A DNA stretch of 64,000 nucleotides, from contig WLPJ01000003.1 in the NCBI GenBank assembly GCA_009698815.1, positions 62,001 through 126,000 on the forward strand, in the 5' to 3' direction. Shown in pieces: positions 18,667 to 27,133 of the stretch. The notes beneath the pieces were generated by a model that was not told the DNA's origin, made no database searches, and saw only the letters and a list, made by a program, of their open reading frames with translations. The position numbers and the translations under genes are program-made. How positions within the stretch are numbered: the first letter of the stretch is position 1; the number at the start of each line of letters is the position of its first letter. This DNA comes from Actinomycetota bacterium (lineage in GTDB: Bacteria; Actinomycetota; Actinomycetes; Nanopelagicales; Nanopelagicaceae).

Positions 18667-19834
18667 CTACCGTCGCGGTATCAACTACTGGAGTTAAAAG
18701 CGGAGCTGCAATTTTCGCCAAATATCTATCCAACGTTTTGCGCGCCTGATCACTTGCAGAATTAGTTCGCCTGATTTTGTCCGCAATTACGACGAACGCG
18801 TATTCACGTTCACCTGATTGAACATAACCAGCCAAACTCACTGTTCCAGTAAGCGTTCCAGTCTTAGCTTTAACTAACCCAACTGCATCTGGTGCGGTCT
18901 CCACATAACGGCGTTGCAACGTGCCGCTTTCCCCACTTACTGGCAGCCCATCAATCAAGGTTGCAAGTAATGGATCTAAATGAACTTGGTAAAGAAGTTT
19001 AGCCATCACATTTGCCGTCACTCTATTTTCGCGAGAGAGACCACTAGCATCTTTAACAACTATTTTTGATGGATCAATTCCCATTTCAATCAATTGTGTT
19101 GCAAAGGTAATCGATACGCCTTTATCGTTGAATTCATTTCCAGATGCCTTAGCCGCCAAGCGAGCCATGCGCTCAGAAAGAACGTTATCGCTCCAGAGGA
19201 GAAACCAATTCATGATCTCTTTAACACTCGGAGAAACAGAAAAAACAACCTGTTCGCCAGAAAGGCTTATTGCTTTTTCCTCGCTTACTTTGATGAACGT
19301 TGCAGTGACACCACGTTTTTTATAGAAAGCCTTGAAAGTCGCAACTTCATTGGAATATAGATCGTTGTAGTAAACCTTTAATTTCTTAACTGACCCACCC
19401 GAGTTTTTCTTAGCCGCGCTCAAGCCATTAAATGCCAATCTAGGAAAAGACGTTCTCTTCATCTTGATCGCAGTCCGGTGATCCATAGAAATCCAAGGAT
19501 CATATTCTCCATTGATTACCAAGGAATCTGGCACCGTTCCGAGAGACACAGTTGTTGCAAAGACTTGGGATGGATTTAAATACTTCAGAGTCGCAACCGC
19601 GGATAAGATTTTCATAGTAGATGCTGGTTTGCGTTGTGAGTAAGCATTTGATTCAAAAACGATTTCGCCAGTGCTTAAGTCAAGAAGTGAGACTGATGGG
19701 TTTCCCATCTCTGGCTCTGCGGCAAGACGAGCAAATACATTGGCAGCCGAAACCGGATCAAAGGCGGAAGCACTTGGAATTGCCAACAAAGTTGCTGATA
19801 GCAAGAAGGCGCAAATACTAGATAACTTCTTCAT
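18644..19834 (-). CDS. dacB: D-alanyl-D-alanine carboxypeptidase/endopeptidase, PBP4 family S13
   Basis: Trims or cuts peptide cross-links in peptidoglycan outside the membrane. 396 residues with a signal peptide (about 1-24). All three penicillin-binding motifs are present: STMK (72-75), SDN in FLLWSDNVLSERMARLAAK and KTG in VKAKTGTLTGTVSLAGY. The insert between motifs one and two is shorter than in E. coli PBP4, as usual in actinobacteria. In Mycobacterium the homologue is close upstream of tilS-hpt-ftsH; here five unrelated genes lie between. Confidence 0.92.
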   Translation of the reverse strand: MKKLSSICAFLLSATLLAIPSASAFDPVSAANVFARLAAEPEMGNPSVSLLDLSTGEIVFESNAYSQRKPASTMKILSAVATLKYLNPSQVFATTVSLGTVPDSLVINGEYDPWISMDHRTAIKMKRTSFPRLAFNGLSAAKKNSGGSVKKLKVYYNDLYSNEVATFKAFYKKRGVTATFIKVSEEKAISLSGEQVVFSVSPSVKEIMNWFLLWSDNVLSERMARLAAKASGNEFNDKGVSITFATQLIEMGIDPSKIVVKDASGLSRENRVTANVMAKLLYQVHLDPLLATLIDGLPVSGESGTLQRRYVETAPDAVGLVKAKTGTLTGTVSLAGYVQSGEREYAFVVIADKIRRTNSASDQARKTLDRYLAKIAAPLLTPVVDTATVVTDSQTP

Positions 19835-19879
19835 AAATATAAGAATTCAGCCTTTCTAGCGTTTATGCGATCTTAAGTT

Positions 19880-19885
19880 TAGAGT
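19880..19885 (+). promoter_or_regulatory. Predicted -10 box for leaderless methyltransferase transcript
   Basis: TAGAGT followed by six bases (GCGCAC) and the ATG at 19892. No Shine-Dalgarno is seen. Confidence 0.5.
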
Positions 19886-19891
19886 GCGCAC

Positions 19892-20536
19892 ATGGAAATA
19901 AATACACCTGCCACGATCGGACCAGGAGAATTCTTTCCAGTTGTTGGTGTTGGGCCTCATGAAAAGCCTTGGCCAACCGGTGCGCAATATGACCCTGAAT
20001 TACTCGAAAACGGTGATCGCCGAAATGTTCTAGATCATTACAGATATTGGTCCGTTGAAGCAATTGTTGCCGACTTAAATACCAAGAGACATAAATTGCA
20101 GATCGCAATAGAGAATTGGCAGCATGATTTAAATATTGGTTCTGTTGTAAGAACTGCAAATGCCTTCAATGTTTCTGCGGTGCACATTGTTGGAAAACGC
20201 GATTGGAATAAACGCGGTGCGATGGTTACTGATAAATACTTAACCGTTATGCACCATCCCACAATTGCTGACTTTGCGACATGGTGTAAAGAAAACAATT
20301 TGCCAATTATTGGAATTGATAATGTGCCATCTTCTAAACAGCTAGAAGGTGCCGCACTTCCCGAATCTTGCGTTCTTCTCTTTGGCCAAGAGGGAGCTGG
20401 AATGTCTGATGAGGGAATCGCAGTTTGCGAAGTTTTATATGAAATTAATCAATACGGATCGACACGTTCTATGAACGCATCAGCAGCCGGCGCAATTGCG
20501 ATGTACCACTGGGCTCTTCAGCACCTTCCCAGATAA
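19892..20536 (+). CDS. SpoU/TrmH-family RNA 2'-O-methyltransferase
   Basis: SAM-dependent 2'-O-ribose methyltransferase with the knotted SPOUT fold. 214 residues. The three SpoU motifs are visible: NIGSVVRTANAFNV (about 87-100), LLFGQEGAGMS (about 165-175) and STRSMNASAAGAIAMY (about 191-206). About 65 N-terminal residues precede the domain and hold no recognisable L30e-type RNA-binding domain. Whether the target is tRNA or rRNA is not decided by the sequence. Monocistronic, divergent from dacB. Confidence 0.88.
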   Translation: MEINTPATIGPGEFFPVVGVGPHEKPWPTGAQYDPELLENGDRRNVLDHYRYWSVEAIVADLNTKRHKLQIAIENWQHDLNIGSVVRTANAFNVSAVHIVGKRDWNKRGAMVTDKYLTVMHHPTIADFATWCKENNLPIIGIDNVPSSKQLEGAALPESCVLLFGQEGAGMSDEGIAVCEVLYEINQYGSTRSMNASAAGAIAMYHWALQHLPR

Positions 20537-20546
20537 TGACGGCGGT

Positions 20547-21500
20547 TTAGTCACCTAAATCTTCTGAGACTGGCACATCTTCCATAGCTTCACGAACTGC
20601 AATAAGCCGACGATCAATCTCGTTGGCCTCATCCATACGACCTAAGCCGCGAAGCACTGTGGACATGCGGGTTTCGATATCGATTATTAATTCAAAGTCT
20701 TTTGGTTCGTCTTCAGAGATGTTTTGCAAGACGCCATCGAGAGTCAATAGGCCATCATCTAACTTGCCAAGAAGCACTTCTGCTTTCCCATATTCAAACA
20801 GCGCAAAAGTTTCACGGCGGTGATCATGTCCGGTTTCAAAGACATCTATCGCTTTACGCGCTGCCTCCATAGCTTTTTCACCATCTCCGAGCTCAACATA
20901 GCAAGAGGCGATTTTCTGATCGCAACGGGCAACGTGAATAACTTCTTTTTCAGATTTGAAAATTAGTCGCGCTTCCTTAAATGTCGTGATCGCTAATTCA
21001 AATTGCTTTAACTCGCGATAAGCACATCCAAGTAAATGAAGATCATTTGCGGCGCCAATTTGATTGCCGTCTACTAAATGCTCTTGTGCACACTCGTGCA
21101 TAATCTCAACAACTTTTTCAAAACTCTTAGATGCATACCACCACTCGCCCAGAGTGCAGGCGAGTTCTAAGGAAAGAGGTGATTTGCTTTCGCGCAAAAT
21201 TTCAACCGCCTTGCTCATGGCAGTTGCTGCTTCATCCATACGCTTGAGTTGGTTTAAGTTATAACCAATTGCAGAGTAAGCCTGCGCTAAGCCTTCGGTG
21301 GAATCTGTAGCACCAAGTTCTGAGAAAATATCTCGTGCCGTCTCGGCGAGCGCAAGCGCTTCGTCATATTGACCACGAGCAAAGATTCGGGCAGAGAGTT
21401 CGTAATAAGTATTAGCGCGATCGGCGCCATGTACTTCGGGAATTCGATCCCAGAGCATTTCCTCCGTTACGAGATCGTCTTGGCCATCATCTTCGCTCAT
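20547..21500 (-). CDS. Tetratricopeptide-repeat protein of unknown function
   Basis: 317 residues made of helical TPR-like units about 38-40 residues long. Examples are YYELSARIFARGQYDEALALAETA, AYSAIGYNLNQLKRMDEAATAM, LHLLGCAYRELKQFELAITTF and DQKIASCYVELGDGEKAMEAA. Soluble, acidic at both ends, no signal peptide or membrane segment. A GGGGG ribosome-binding-like run precedes the ATG. TPR folds are scaffolds for protein contacts; no partner is suggested by the neighbours. Confidence 0.75.
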   Translation of the reverse strand: MSEDDGQDDLVTEEMLWDRIPEVHGADRANTYYELSARIFARGQYDEALALAETARDIFSELGATDSTEGLAQAYSAIGYNLNQLKRMDEAATAMSKAVEILRESKSPLSLELACTLGEWWYASKSFEKVVEIMHECAQEHLVDGNQIGAANDLHLLGCAYRELKQFELAITTFKEARLIFKSEKEVIHVARCDQKIASCYVELGDGEKAMEAARKAIDVFETGHDHRRETFALFEYGKAEVLLGKLDDGLLTLDGVLQNISEDEPKDFELIIDIETRMSTVLRGLGRMDEANEIDRRLIAVREAMEDVPVSEDLGD

Positions 21501-21572
21501 CGATACCCCCGTTGATTTAGTAGTTCAACTAGCCACCTTGCGGTGAGTGACCGTGACATTACTCCGAAAGCA

Positions 21573-22922
21573 TTAAGAAGGCGCGTTATTTTGTGTAAAC
21601 GCCGTGCGCCAATTTCCCAGCGGCCCGCGCGGCATCTCTCTCAAAACGTTCTCGGTGACACGGCGAATCTGCTTCTGTGTCACTTGGTCAAAGCGATGCC
21701 CCCATGGGCATTTATTTTCCATGGCGCATACCCAGCCATTTGTGGCCATATTCAGAATTCCGGCTCCAGAATCACGCGTGTAATAAGTGGACATAGCGGG
21801 AACTGACTTTTCCGTCGGGAGTATGGCTGACCGAGCAATCGTTTCAACAGGTGGGCCGTTGAAGGTGATTGGGGTATCGACCTCATAGCCAAAGATGCCC
21901 TTAATTAACGAATTTTGAGGCAAGTTATTAAATGGCCATTGCTGTGTTTCGATCACCATATCTCGCTGGAATTTTAAGGAAAAGAATTGTGATCCAAGTA
22001 GATCGATTTCTGGTCTGCCAAGTGTGCGCCACTCGCTGATATTTGATATTTCAAAACCTGTTATATCAATACGATTAAATGCGGTATTTCCACCGAAAAC
22101 AATTAAGTTAACTCCACGACCGACGGCACTTTCTACCGCATCACGCATATTTGTTGTCCAATATTCGCTATGGCCGCCGAGCACAATTGCTTTGGTATTT
22201 GATAATAAATCAACTTTGGAATCTAAATCAAAATCAGTGGCATAATTAATCGATAAACCCAATTTCTCAGCTGCCTTAATTATTGGAAATTCCATGTATT
22301 GAAATTGCCCAGATCCGTCACCGTCATACGGTCTGAAGAATGAAACTTCCATTGCGCGCGTTTCACGTGTTCCATCTGGACCTTTGTAAAGTGAAGAACC
22401 GCCCCACTGGTTATAGGACTGCCAAGTAAGAACTGAAGATATAAAGGTGATATCACTTGGGGCGCTTGGATCACTAATTACAAGAGGAATAAATGTCGAG
22501 GCGCGATTAAACACCTTTAACTTAAAAAGATATTGCCCTGGTAAATATTTGTTACTCGCCTTAAATTCCCAACCGCTTGTTATTTTCTTTTTTTCAACCA
22601 GGCGAGCGCCTAAACCTTTGTAATAACCCATGCGATAAATTTCAACTGAGGCTTGGTCTGCTCCAACTAAATTAATTTGGGTACTTTCACCACAGCGAAG
22701 TGACGTTAGATCAAAATATCCTTCAATGCGGTCAATATTTTTACGCCGTGAATAGTCTGCGCTAAAGCGCATAGGGATTCCCGAACTCCACTCCTTGCTA
22801 CCAAGCTTGGAGTTTTCTTGCGCTACCCAGTCATTTGTAAGTGGCGGGCAGGCCTGCCCTTGTGCCGAAGTCGAGTTAATTAACCCCAGAGCCAGTGCAA
22901 AAACCAGAACAATTTGAACCAT
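21573..22922 (-). CDS. Secreted protein related to N,N-dimethylformamidase large subunit
   Basis: 449 residues with a signal peptide (about 1-20). After an N-terminal beta-rich part (SVEIYRMGYYKGLGARLV, about 91-108) comes the domain known from the N,N-dimethylformamidase large (beta) subunit: ISSVLTWQSYNQWGGSSLY, SFFRPYDGDGSGQFQYMEFP, NYATDFDLDS, LGGHSEYWT and LIVFGGNTAFNR, a glutamine-amidotransferase-like fold. True dimethylformamidase is cytoplasmic; this one is predicted to be exported, so its substrate is probably different. No small subunit gene is adjacent. Many actinobacteria carry similar unassigned exported proteins. Confidence 0.7.
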   Translation of the reverse strand: MVQIVLVFALALGLINSTSAQGQACPPLTNDWVAQENSKLGSKEWSSGIPMRFSADYSRRKNIDRIEGYFDLTSLRCGESTQINLVGADQASVEIYRMGYYKGLGARLVEKKKITSGWEFKASNKYLPGQYLFKLKVFNRASTFIPLVISDPSAPSDITFISSVLTWQSYNQWGGSSLYKGPDGTRETRAMEVSFFRPYDGDGSGQFQYMEFPIIKAAEKLGLSINYATDFDLDSKVDLLSNTKAIVLGGHSEYWTTNMRDAVESAVGRGVNLIVFGGNTAFNRIDITGFEISNISEWRTLGRPEIDLLGSQFFSLKFQRDMVIETQQWPFNNLPQNSLIKGIFGYEVDTPITFNGPPVETIARSAILPTEKSVPAMSTYYTRDSGAGILNMATNGWVCAMENKCPWGHRFDQVTQKQIRRVTENVLREMPRGPLGNWRTAFTQNNAPS

Positions 22923-22991
22923 GATGGCCCCAAGAATAGGGCGCTAATTTCGCGTGGACAGGCTCAACTGACCTCGGTTACCCTTGGCTTC

Positions 22992-23008
22992 TTGCAAGTC
23001 ATTTGCAT
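22992..23008 (+). promoter_or_regulatory. Nur-box-like nickel operator before the NiCoT gene
   Basis: TTGCAA-GTCAT-TTGCAT, a near-perfect inverted repeat matching the published Streptomyces coelicolor Nur box tTGCaa-N5-ttGCAA. It ends 27 bases before the permease ATG and could overlap the -35 of a promoter whose -10 would be TATATC at about 23014. Nur is a Fur-family repressor that uses nickel as co-repressor. Confidence 0.6.
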
Positions 23009-23035
23009 CTAGATATATCCCCCGTTTGGAGCTCC

Positions 23036-24223
23036 ATGAACAAGATCGTTATCGATGCGCCGCGTATTCCCCTGCGCGAACGTCTAACGCGCGATGAGTG
23101 GCGCCGTATGGCTGCCATGTTCGGCTTCATCCTTTTCTTACACGTTGCCGGTGTCTTGTTAATGTGGCAAGCAACAAGTGGAAGATATGAATTATCTGAT
23201 GGCACACTCTTTGGCTGGGGTACAGCAGTGCTCGCATACACCTTAGGTATGCGCCATGCCTTCGATGCTGATCACATCAGCGCAATCGATAATACAACTC
23301 GTAAATTAATGTCAGAGGGTCAACGCCCACTAGCAGTTGGATTCTTCTTCTCACTGGGCCACTCATCAGTGGTAGCTGCTTTAGCAATTCTTCTCAACTT
23401 TGGAATTAAAGCACTTGGTTCTCAACTTAAAGATGAAGATTCAGATCTGCATCATTACACAAGTTTGATCGGGTTAACGGTTTCCGGAACTTTCTTGATG
23501 TTAATTGCAATCTTAAACTTAATTATTTTGGTATCAATAGTTGGCGTTTTCTTGCAGATGCGCAAAGGTACATATAACGAGGAAGAGTTAGAGAAGCACC
23601 TTAACTCTCGCGGATTGTTGATGCGTTTCTTCGGTCCAATTGCTCGTCGCATTGATAAGAGTTGGAAGATGTATCCGCTTGGAATTCTCTTTGGTTTAGG
23701 CTTTGATACCGCAACTGAAATTGGATTGCTTGTACTTGCTGGTTCATCAGTTATTGCCGGACTTCCATGGTGGGCAGTTCTTTCATTGCCATTCTTCTTT
23801 GCAGCCGGAATGAGCTTGTTAGACACTATCGATGGTTCTTTCATGAACTTTGCCTACGGCTGGGCTTTTTCTAAACCAGTTCGCAAGGTTTATTACAACA
23901 TCATTATTACTGGCCTTTCTGTCGCTGTAGCGCTCTTTGTCGGTGGCCTAGAAATTTGCCAAGTAATCGCACAACAGCTGAATTTAACTGGTGGATTCTG
24001 GGATTACGCGCTGGAATTTAACTTAAATAGTGCGGGGTATTTCATCGTCGGCGCCTTCGTAGTGGTCTGGAGCGTTGGTTTACTACTCTGGAAATACGGC
24101 AAAGTCGAAGAACGTTGGCACAACAGCGCTCACGCCGCACAGATGGCACGTGGTGAAGTTAGCAACCATGCTGCAGCCGGTGTCGATCTAGGTCCGATTA
24201 ACTCTGGCTGGAAGATCGACTAA
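23036..24223 (+). CDS. NiCoT-family nickel/cobalt permease (HoxN/NixA type)
   Basis: Secondary high-affinity Ni2+/Co2+ importer of the cytoplasmic membrane. 395 residues from the ATG at 23036 (GGAG six to nine bases upstream); an in-frame TTG at 23003 lies inside the operator and is rejected. About eight membrane helices. The family signature in helix II is RHAFDADHISAIDNTTRK (73-90), whose histidines and aspartates bind the metal. Further motifs: FFSLGHSSVV (about 102-111) and GLGFDTATEIGLL (about 220-232). The upstream Nur-like box argues for nickel. No urease, hydrogenase or Ni-SOD gene is in the window. Confidence 0.93.
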   Translation: MNKIVIDAPRIPLRERLTRDEWRRMAAMFGFILFLHVAGVLLMWQATSGRYELSDGTLFGWGTAVLAYTLGMRHAFDADHISAIDNTTRKLMSEGQRPLAVGFFFSLGHSSVVAALAILLNFGIKALGSQLKDEDSDLHHYTSLIGLTVSGTFLMLIAILNLIILVSIVGVFLQMRKGTYNEEELEKHLNSRGLLMRFFGPIARRIDKSWKMYPLGILFGLGFDTATEIGLLVLAGSSVIAGLPWWAVLSLPFFFAAGMSLLDTIDGSFMNFAYGWAFSKPVRKVYYNIIITGLSVAVALFVGGLEICQVIAQQLNLTGGFWDYALEFNLNSAGYFIVGAFVVVWSVGLLLWKYGKVEERWHNSAHAAQMARGEVSNHAAAGVDLGPINSGWKID

Positions 24224-24230
24224 ATTAAAT

Positions 24231-26105
24231 TTATTTAACGGTAAAGGTGCGCGAGTAAATTAGTCGGCCACCTACAAAGACACTAACTTTATGTTTTCCT
24301 GGTGTCACAGTGTTCTTGCCGATTTTCACAATCTTGGCATCAATCATTGCAATTACGGAAGCGCTGCCTGTATTAACTGCGTAAATTGAAATAACTCTCT
24401 TGGATAAGGATGCGCTGGCCTTTGGGGCGGTGACTGCTGTTGGGTTGGCAGATGCACTTGGTGATGCACTTGGCGATGGTGTTGGCGATGGTGTTGGCGA
24501 TGGTGTTGGTATTACGGCAGGAGCCGCTTTTACAGTCACCGTTGTTTGTAAAGTATTTGATTGTCCATATTTTCCTGCTGGCTGTTGATAGACAGAAATT
24601 GTTGCAGAGCCAACTGCGACTCCTGTAATTACATTATCGATAACTGCGAAAACTTTAGGATCAGAAGATGAATAAATCCATTTTCCAGCAGAGTTAGATA
24701 GTGGCACCTTTGGAGTCGCTAGCTTTTCTCCAACAGATACTTCCAAAGGTGAGAATGTGCCAAGAGTTGGAGTAACCCCAAAAACTCGAACTGTAAATGT
24801 CACCGAAGAAGCCAACCAAGTCTCTGTGGCTTCTTGTGTCAAAGTAATTGTTGCACTTCCTGCATTTCCCAGTGCTATTGAGTTTGTAGTCACGGTTGCA
24901 ACTGATACATCGCTAGAAGTTGCCGTCCATTTACCTGTCGATTGCGAAGTCGGATACGCAATAACGATATTTGGATCACCCGCCAATTTTTCAACGCTAG
25001 CGGGTGCGGTAAGTGACTGTCTGCCTTTCACAATTACGGTTGAGATAATTGGTTTAGATGAACCAAATTTTGCAGCAGGGCCTTGCACTGCAGTTACAGT
25101 AATTTTGCCTGGTTTAAGCGCGGTAAGTGAGTTACCGCTTACAGAAGCAATCGTTGGATCCGATGACGTAAACGTCCAAGCTCCAGTTGAGTTTGAAGTA
25201 GGCGCTATTAAAGATATTTGTTCCGAGGTCCCGAACTTTATTTCAATAGTTCGATCAGTAAATCCGCCCGCGCTAACCACCGGATCCACAGCCAGAATGG
25301 TTACGTTTAGATACACAATTATTGAACGGAAGCCGCCGCTAGCTGCCTGCTTGGCAGAAATTTTTGTAGTGCCAGATCTAAGCGCGGTTACTGTTAATCC
25401 ATTTACTGATGCAACCGAAGGATCAGCGCTAGTTAAATTCCAGGATCCTTTAGATGTTGATGTAGGAAGAATGAGTTCCACTTTAGAGACGCTATCAATT
25501 GATAATGTAATATCGCTGAAAGTTCCAACTACAGGACTTGGCGCTGTAACAGTTAATTTCATAGTAGCTGAAGCGCTTAACCAGTTTGCATTTGGAGATT
25601 GTGAAGCGCGAATAGAGACTTCACCGCCGTCCAGCATTGTCACTTTATTGCCCGAAACAGTTGCAACACTTAAATCCAATGATGTATATGACCAAGAACC
25701 ATCTGATGGACTAGTTGGTGGTACCAATACAAAAGTACCTGCAGAAAGTGCCACGCTTTGATCTTTAAATTCACCTAGAGTGGGAATTCCAGGTGTAACT
25801 GTTAAGCGAGAAGATCTTGAAGCAGCGTTATATGCACCAGATGCTGCTTGCGCGAACCTAATGATTGAAGAGCCGGCTGATAAAAGAGTAAGGGTCAGAC
25901 CACTAGCTGTTGCAATCTTTGGGTTATCAATTTCAATTGACCAAGCGCCCGGTGAATTAGATTTCGGTGGCACCAACGTGATGGTCTTTTGAGTAAGTGT
26001 GACAGTAGTTGCAGTCGGGGTTGCGATGATGGTTACGGCGCCTACCGCCGATGCAGGGGTGAGTAATGTGGTTATTACTAGGGCTGCAAATACTTTTCTC
26101 ATCAT
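24231..26105 (-). CDS. Exported protein with six Ig-like (BIG-type) repeats
   Basis: 624 residues with a signal peptide (about 1-23). Six diverged repeats of about 80-88 residues follow (roughly 24-104, 108-186, 190-271, 274-360, 363-441, 445-526). Each contains a P-x-S-x-S-x-G-x-W block, then (S/A)DP-x-(I/V)A-x-V and an (A/S)-x-Q motif, as in bacterial Ig-like group 2 domains. A proline/serine/threonine-rich linker (about 533-556) leads to a 60-residue C-terminal domain ending KVSVFVGGRLIYSRTFTVK. There is no LPXTG or membrane anchor, so attachment is unclear. Probably a surface or secreted adhesin-like protein. A GATAAT box six bases before the ATG suggests a leaderless mRNA. Confidence 0.75.
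   Translation of the reverse strand: MMRKVFAALVITTLLTPASAVGAVTIIATPTATTVTLTQKTITLVPPKSNSPGAWSIEIDNPKIATASGLTLTLLSAGSSIIRFAQAASGAYNAASRSSRLTVTPGIPTLGEFKDQSVALSAGTFVLVPPTSPSDGSWSYTSLDLSVATVSGNKVTMLDGGEVSIRASQSPNANWLSASATMKLTVTAPSPVVGTFSDITLSIDSVSKVELILPTSTSKGSWNLTSADPSVASVNGLTVTALRSGTTKISAKQAASGGFRSIIVYLNVTILAVDPVVSAGGFTDRTIEIKFGTSEQISLIAPTSNSTGAWTFTSSDPTIASVSGNSLTALKPGKITVTAVQGPAAKFGSSKPIISTVIVKGRQSLTAPASVEKLAGDPNIVIAYPTSQSTGKWTATSSDVSVATVTTNSIALGNAGSATITLTQEATETWLASSVTFTVRVFGVTPTLGTFSPLEVSVGEKLATPKVPLSNSAGKWIYSSSDPKVFAVIDNVITGVAVGSATISVYQQPAGKYGQSNTLQTTVTVKAAPAVIPTPSPTPSPTPSPSASPSASANPTAVTAPKASASLSKRVISIYAVNTGSASVIAMIDAKIVKIGKNTVTPGKHKVSVFVGGRLIYSRTFTVK
24451..24510 (-). repeat. Five tandem 12-base repeats in the Pro/Ser/Thr linker
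   Basis: Five back-to-back 12-mers on the plus strand: GATGCACTTGG(T/C) twice, then GATGGTGTTGG(C/T) three times. They encode the PTPSPTPSP/SASPSASA linker on the minus strand. A repeat multiple of three can expand or contract without breaking the frame. Confidence 0.85.
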
Positions 26106-26111
26106 GTGCCA

Positions 26112-26117
26112 ATTATC
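26112..26117 (-). promoter_or_regulatory. Predicted -10 box for leaderless Ig-like protein transcript
   Basis: GATAAT on the minus strand, six bases (TGGCAC) before the ATG at 26105; no Shine-Dalgarno. Confidence 0.45.
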
Positions 26118-26153
26118 TTGAATTTAAAGATCCCTATCGGGTTGCGACACCGA

Positions 26154-27059
26154 TTACTTTCCTGAGAGTTTAATGCGATTCTGACCAATAGCCGCTCCAA
26201 GCAAAACAATCAGAGCACCGACAGGTTCATGCCAAAATAAATCCTCTTTCAAAAACATCATTCCAACGATAACTGCCACAACCGGTGTCAAGTAAGTCAC
26301 GCTGCTTGCAATAGCACTGCCTGCAATCGCCATGACTTGAAAGTTCCAGATGTAGGCAAATCCACTACCAAAGACACCTAGGGCAAGCATTGCTAGCACT
26401 GGGCCGGGTCGGTATTCATCTTTGGCTATTCCATCAAATAGAAAGAATGGCAGCAGCGTGAGCGCACCAGTTGTTACTTGAGCTGCAGCAATTGACTCAG
26501 AGGGCAACTTGTGAGGAATTATAAATCTTCGTGAGTACGGAAAAGAAAAGCCATAACAAGTAACGGCAAACAATAATATTAAAATTGCCCATAGCGGATT
26601 CTCGCCAAGGCCTTTCCACGCACCCAAAACAGTTAAGACTCCAATAAATCCAATTGCAATTCCAAGCACCTGATAAAACTTAGGCTTTTCTTCGCGGGTA
26701 ACAACCATGATTGCAAGAAGAGTCATGAGCGGCGTTACTGCATTAATGATTCCTGCCAGAATTGAAGTGACTTCGGTTTGGGCAAGAGCGAATAACACGC
26801 CAGGAACAACGTTAAGTAACATCGCGACAACCCAAAGGTGAGCCCATAAACGTTTTGATTTAGGAAGTGAGATTCCTTTAAATCTTGCCCAAGCCAACAA
26901 GGTCAGAGCGCCAAGTGCGCAGCGTCCGAAGGCGACGCCAAATGGAGTCAGAAATTCCAGGCCCATTTTTATGAAAATAAATGAGCATCCCCAGACGACA
27001 CCGAGGGCGAGATAGATTGGCAACCAAGATTGATTTTTGCTCTTGGCTATTTCTGACAC
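26154..27059 (-). CDS. EamA/DMT-family permease
   Basis: Drug/metabolite transporter superfamily member with ten predicted helices arranged as two EamA repeats (about 14-135 and 150-290 of 301 residues). Typical elements are GVVWGCSFIFIKMGLEFLTP at the first helix, FALAQTEVTSILAGIINAVTPL and the second-repeat equivalent ASSVTYLTPVVAVIVGMMFL. A longer frame from 27092 would run through tRNA-Lys, so I take the GTG at 27059, one base after the tRNA 3' end; a TTG 12 codons later is the other candidate. Exported or imported substrate unknown (amino acids or small metabolites in studied relatives). Confidence 0.82.
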   Translation of the reverse strand: MSEIAKSKNQSWLPIYLALGVVWGCSFIFIKMGLEFLTPFGVAFGRCALGALTLLAWARFKGISLPKSKRLWAHLWVVAMLLNVVPGVLFALAQTEVTSILAGIINAVTPLMTLLAIMVVTREEKPKFYQVLGIAIGFIGVLTVLGAWKGLGENPLWAILILLFAVTCYGFSFPYSRRFIIPHKLPSESIAAAQVTTGALTLLPFFLFDGIAKDEYRPGPVLAMLALGVFGSGFAYIWNFQVMAIAGSAIASSVTYLTPVVAVIVGMMFLKEDLFWHEPVGALIVLLGAAIGQNRIKLSGK

Positions 27060-27060
27060 G

Positions 27061-27133
27061 TGGGCCCTGTCGGGCTCGAACCGACGACCCACGGATTAAA
27101 AGTCCGTTGCTCTACCGACTGAGCTAAAGGCCC
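27061..27133 (-). tRNA. tRNA-Lys (UUU anticodon)
   Basis: 73 bases folding as a full cloverleaf. Acceptor GGGCCTT pairs with AGGGCCC (one G-U), D-stem GCTC/GAGC, anticodon stem ACGGA/TCCGT around CTTTTAA, and T-stem GTCGG/CCGAC with loop TTCGAGC. Discriminator A; CCA is not encoded. Its 3' end is one base from the GTG of the EamA gene on the same strand. Confidence 0.97.

Noticed and set aside
22923-23035. Nickel/cobalt or cobalamin riboswitch before the NiCoT gene
   Set aside because: The leader is too short and no conserved riboswitch core is seen; the Nur-like repeat explains metal control better.
27060-27092. N-terminal extension of the EamA permease through tRNA-Lys
   Set aside because: The added residues are encoded by the tRNA T-arm and acceptor; the cloverleaf is complete, so the coding start must lie downstream.
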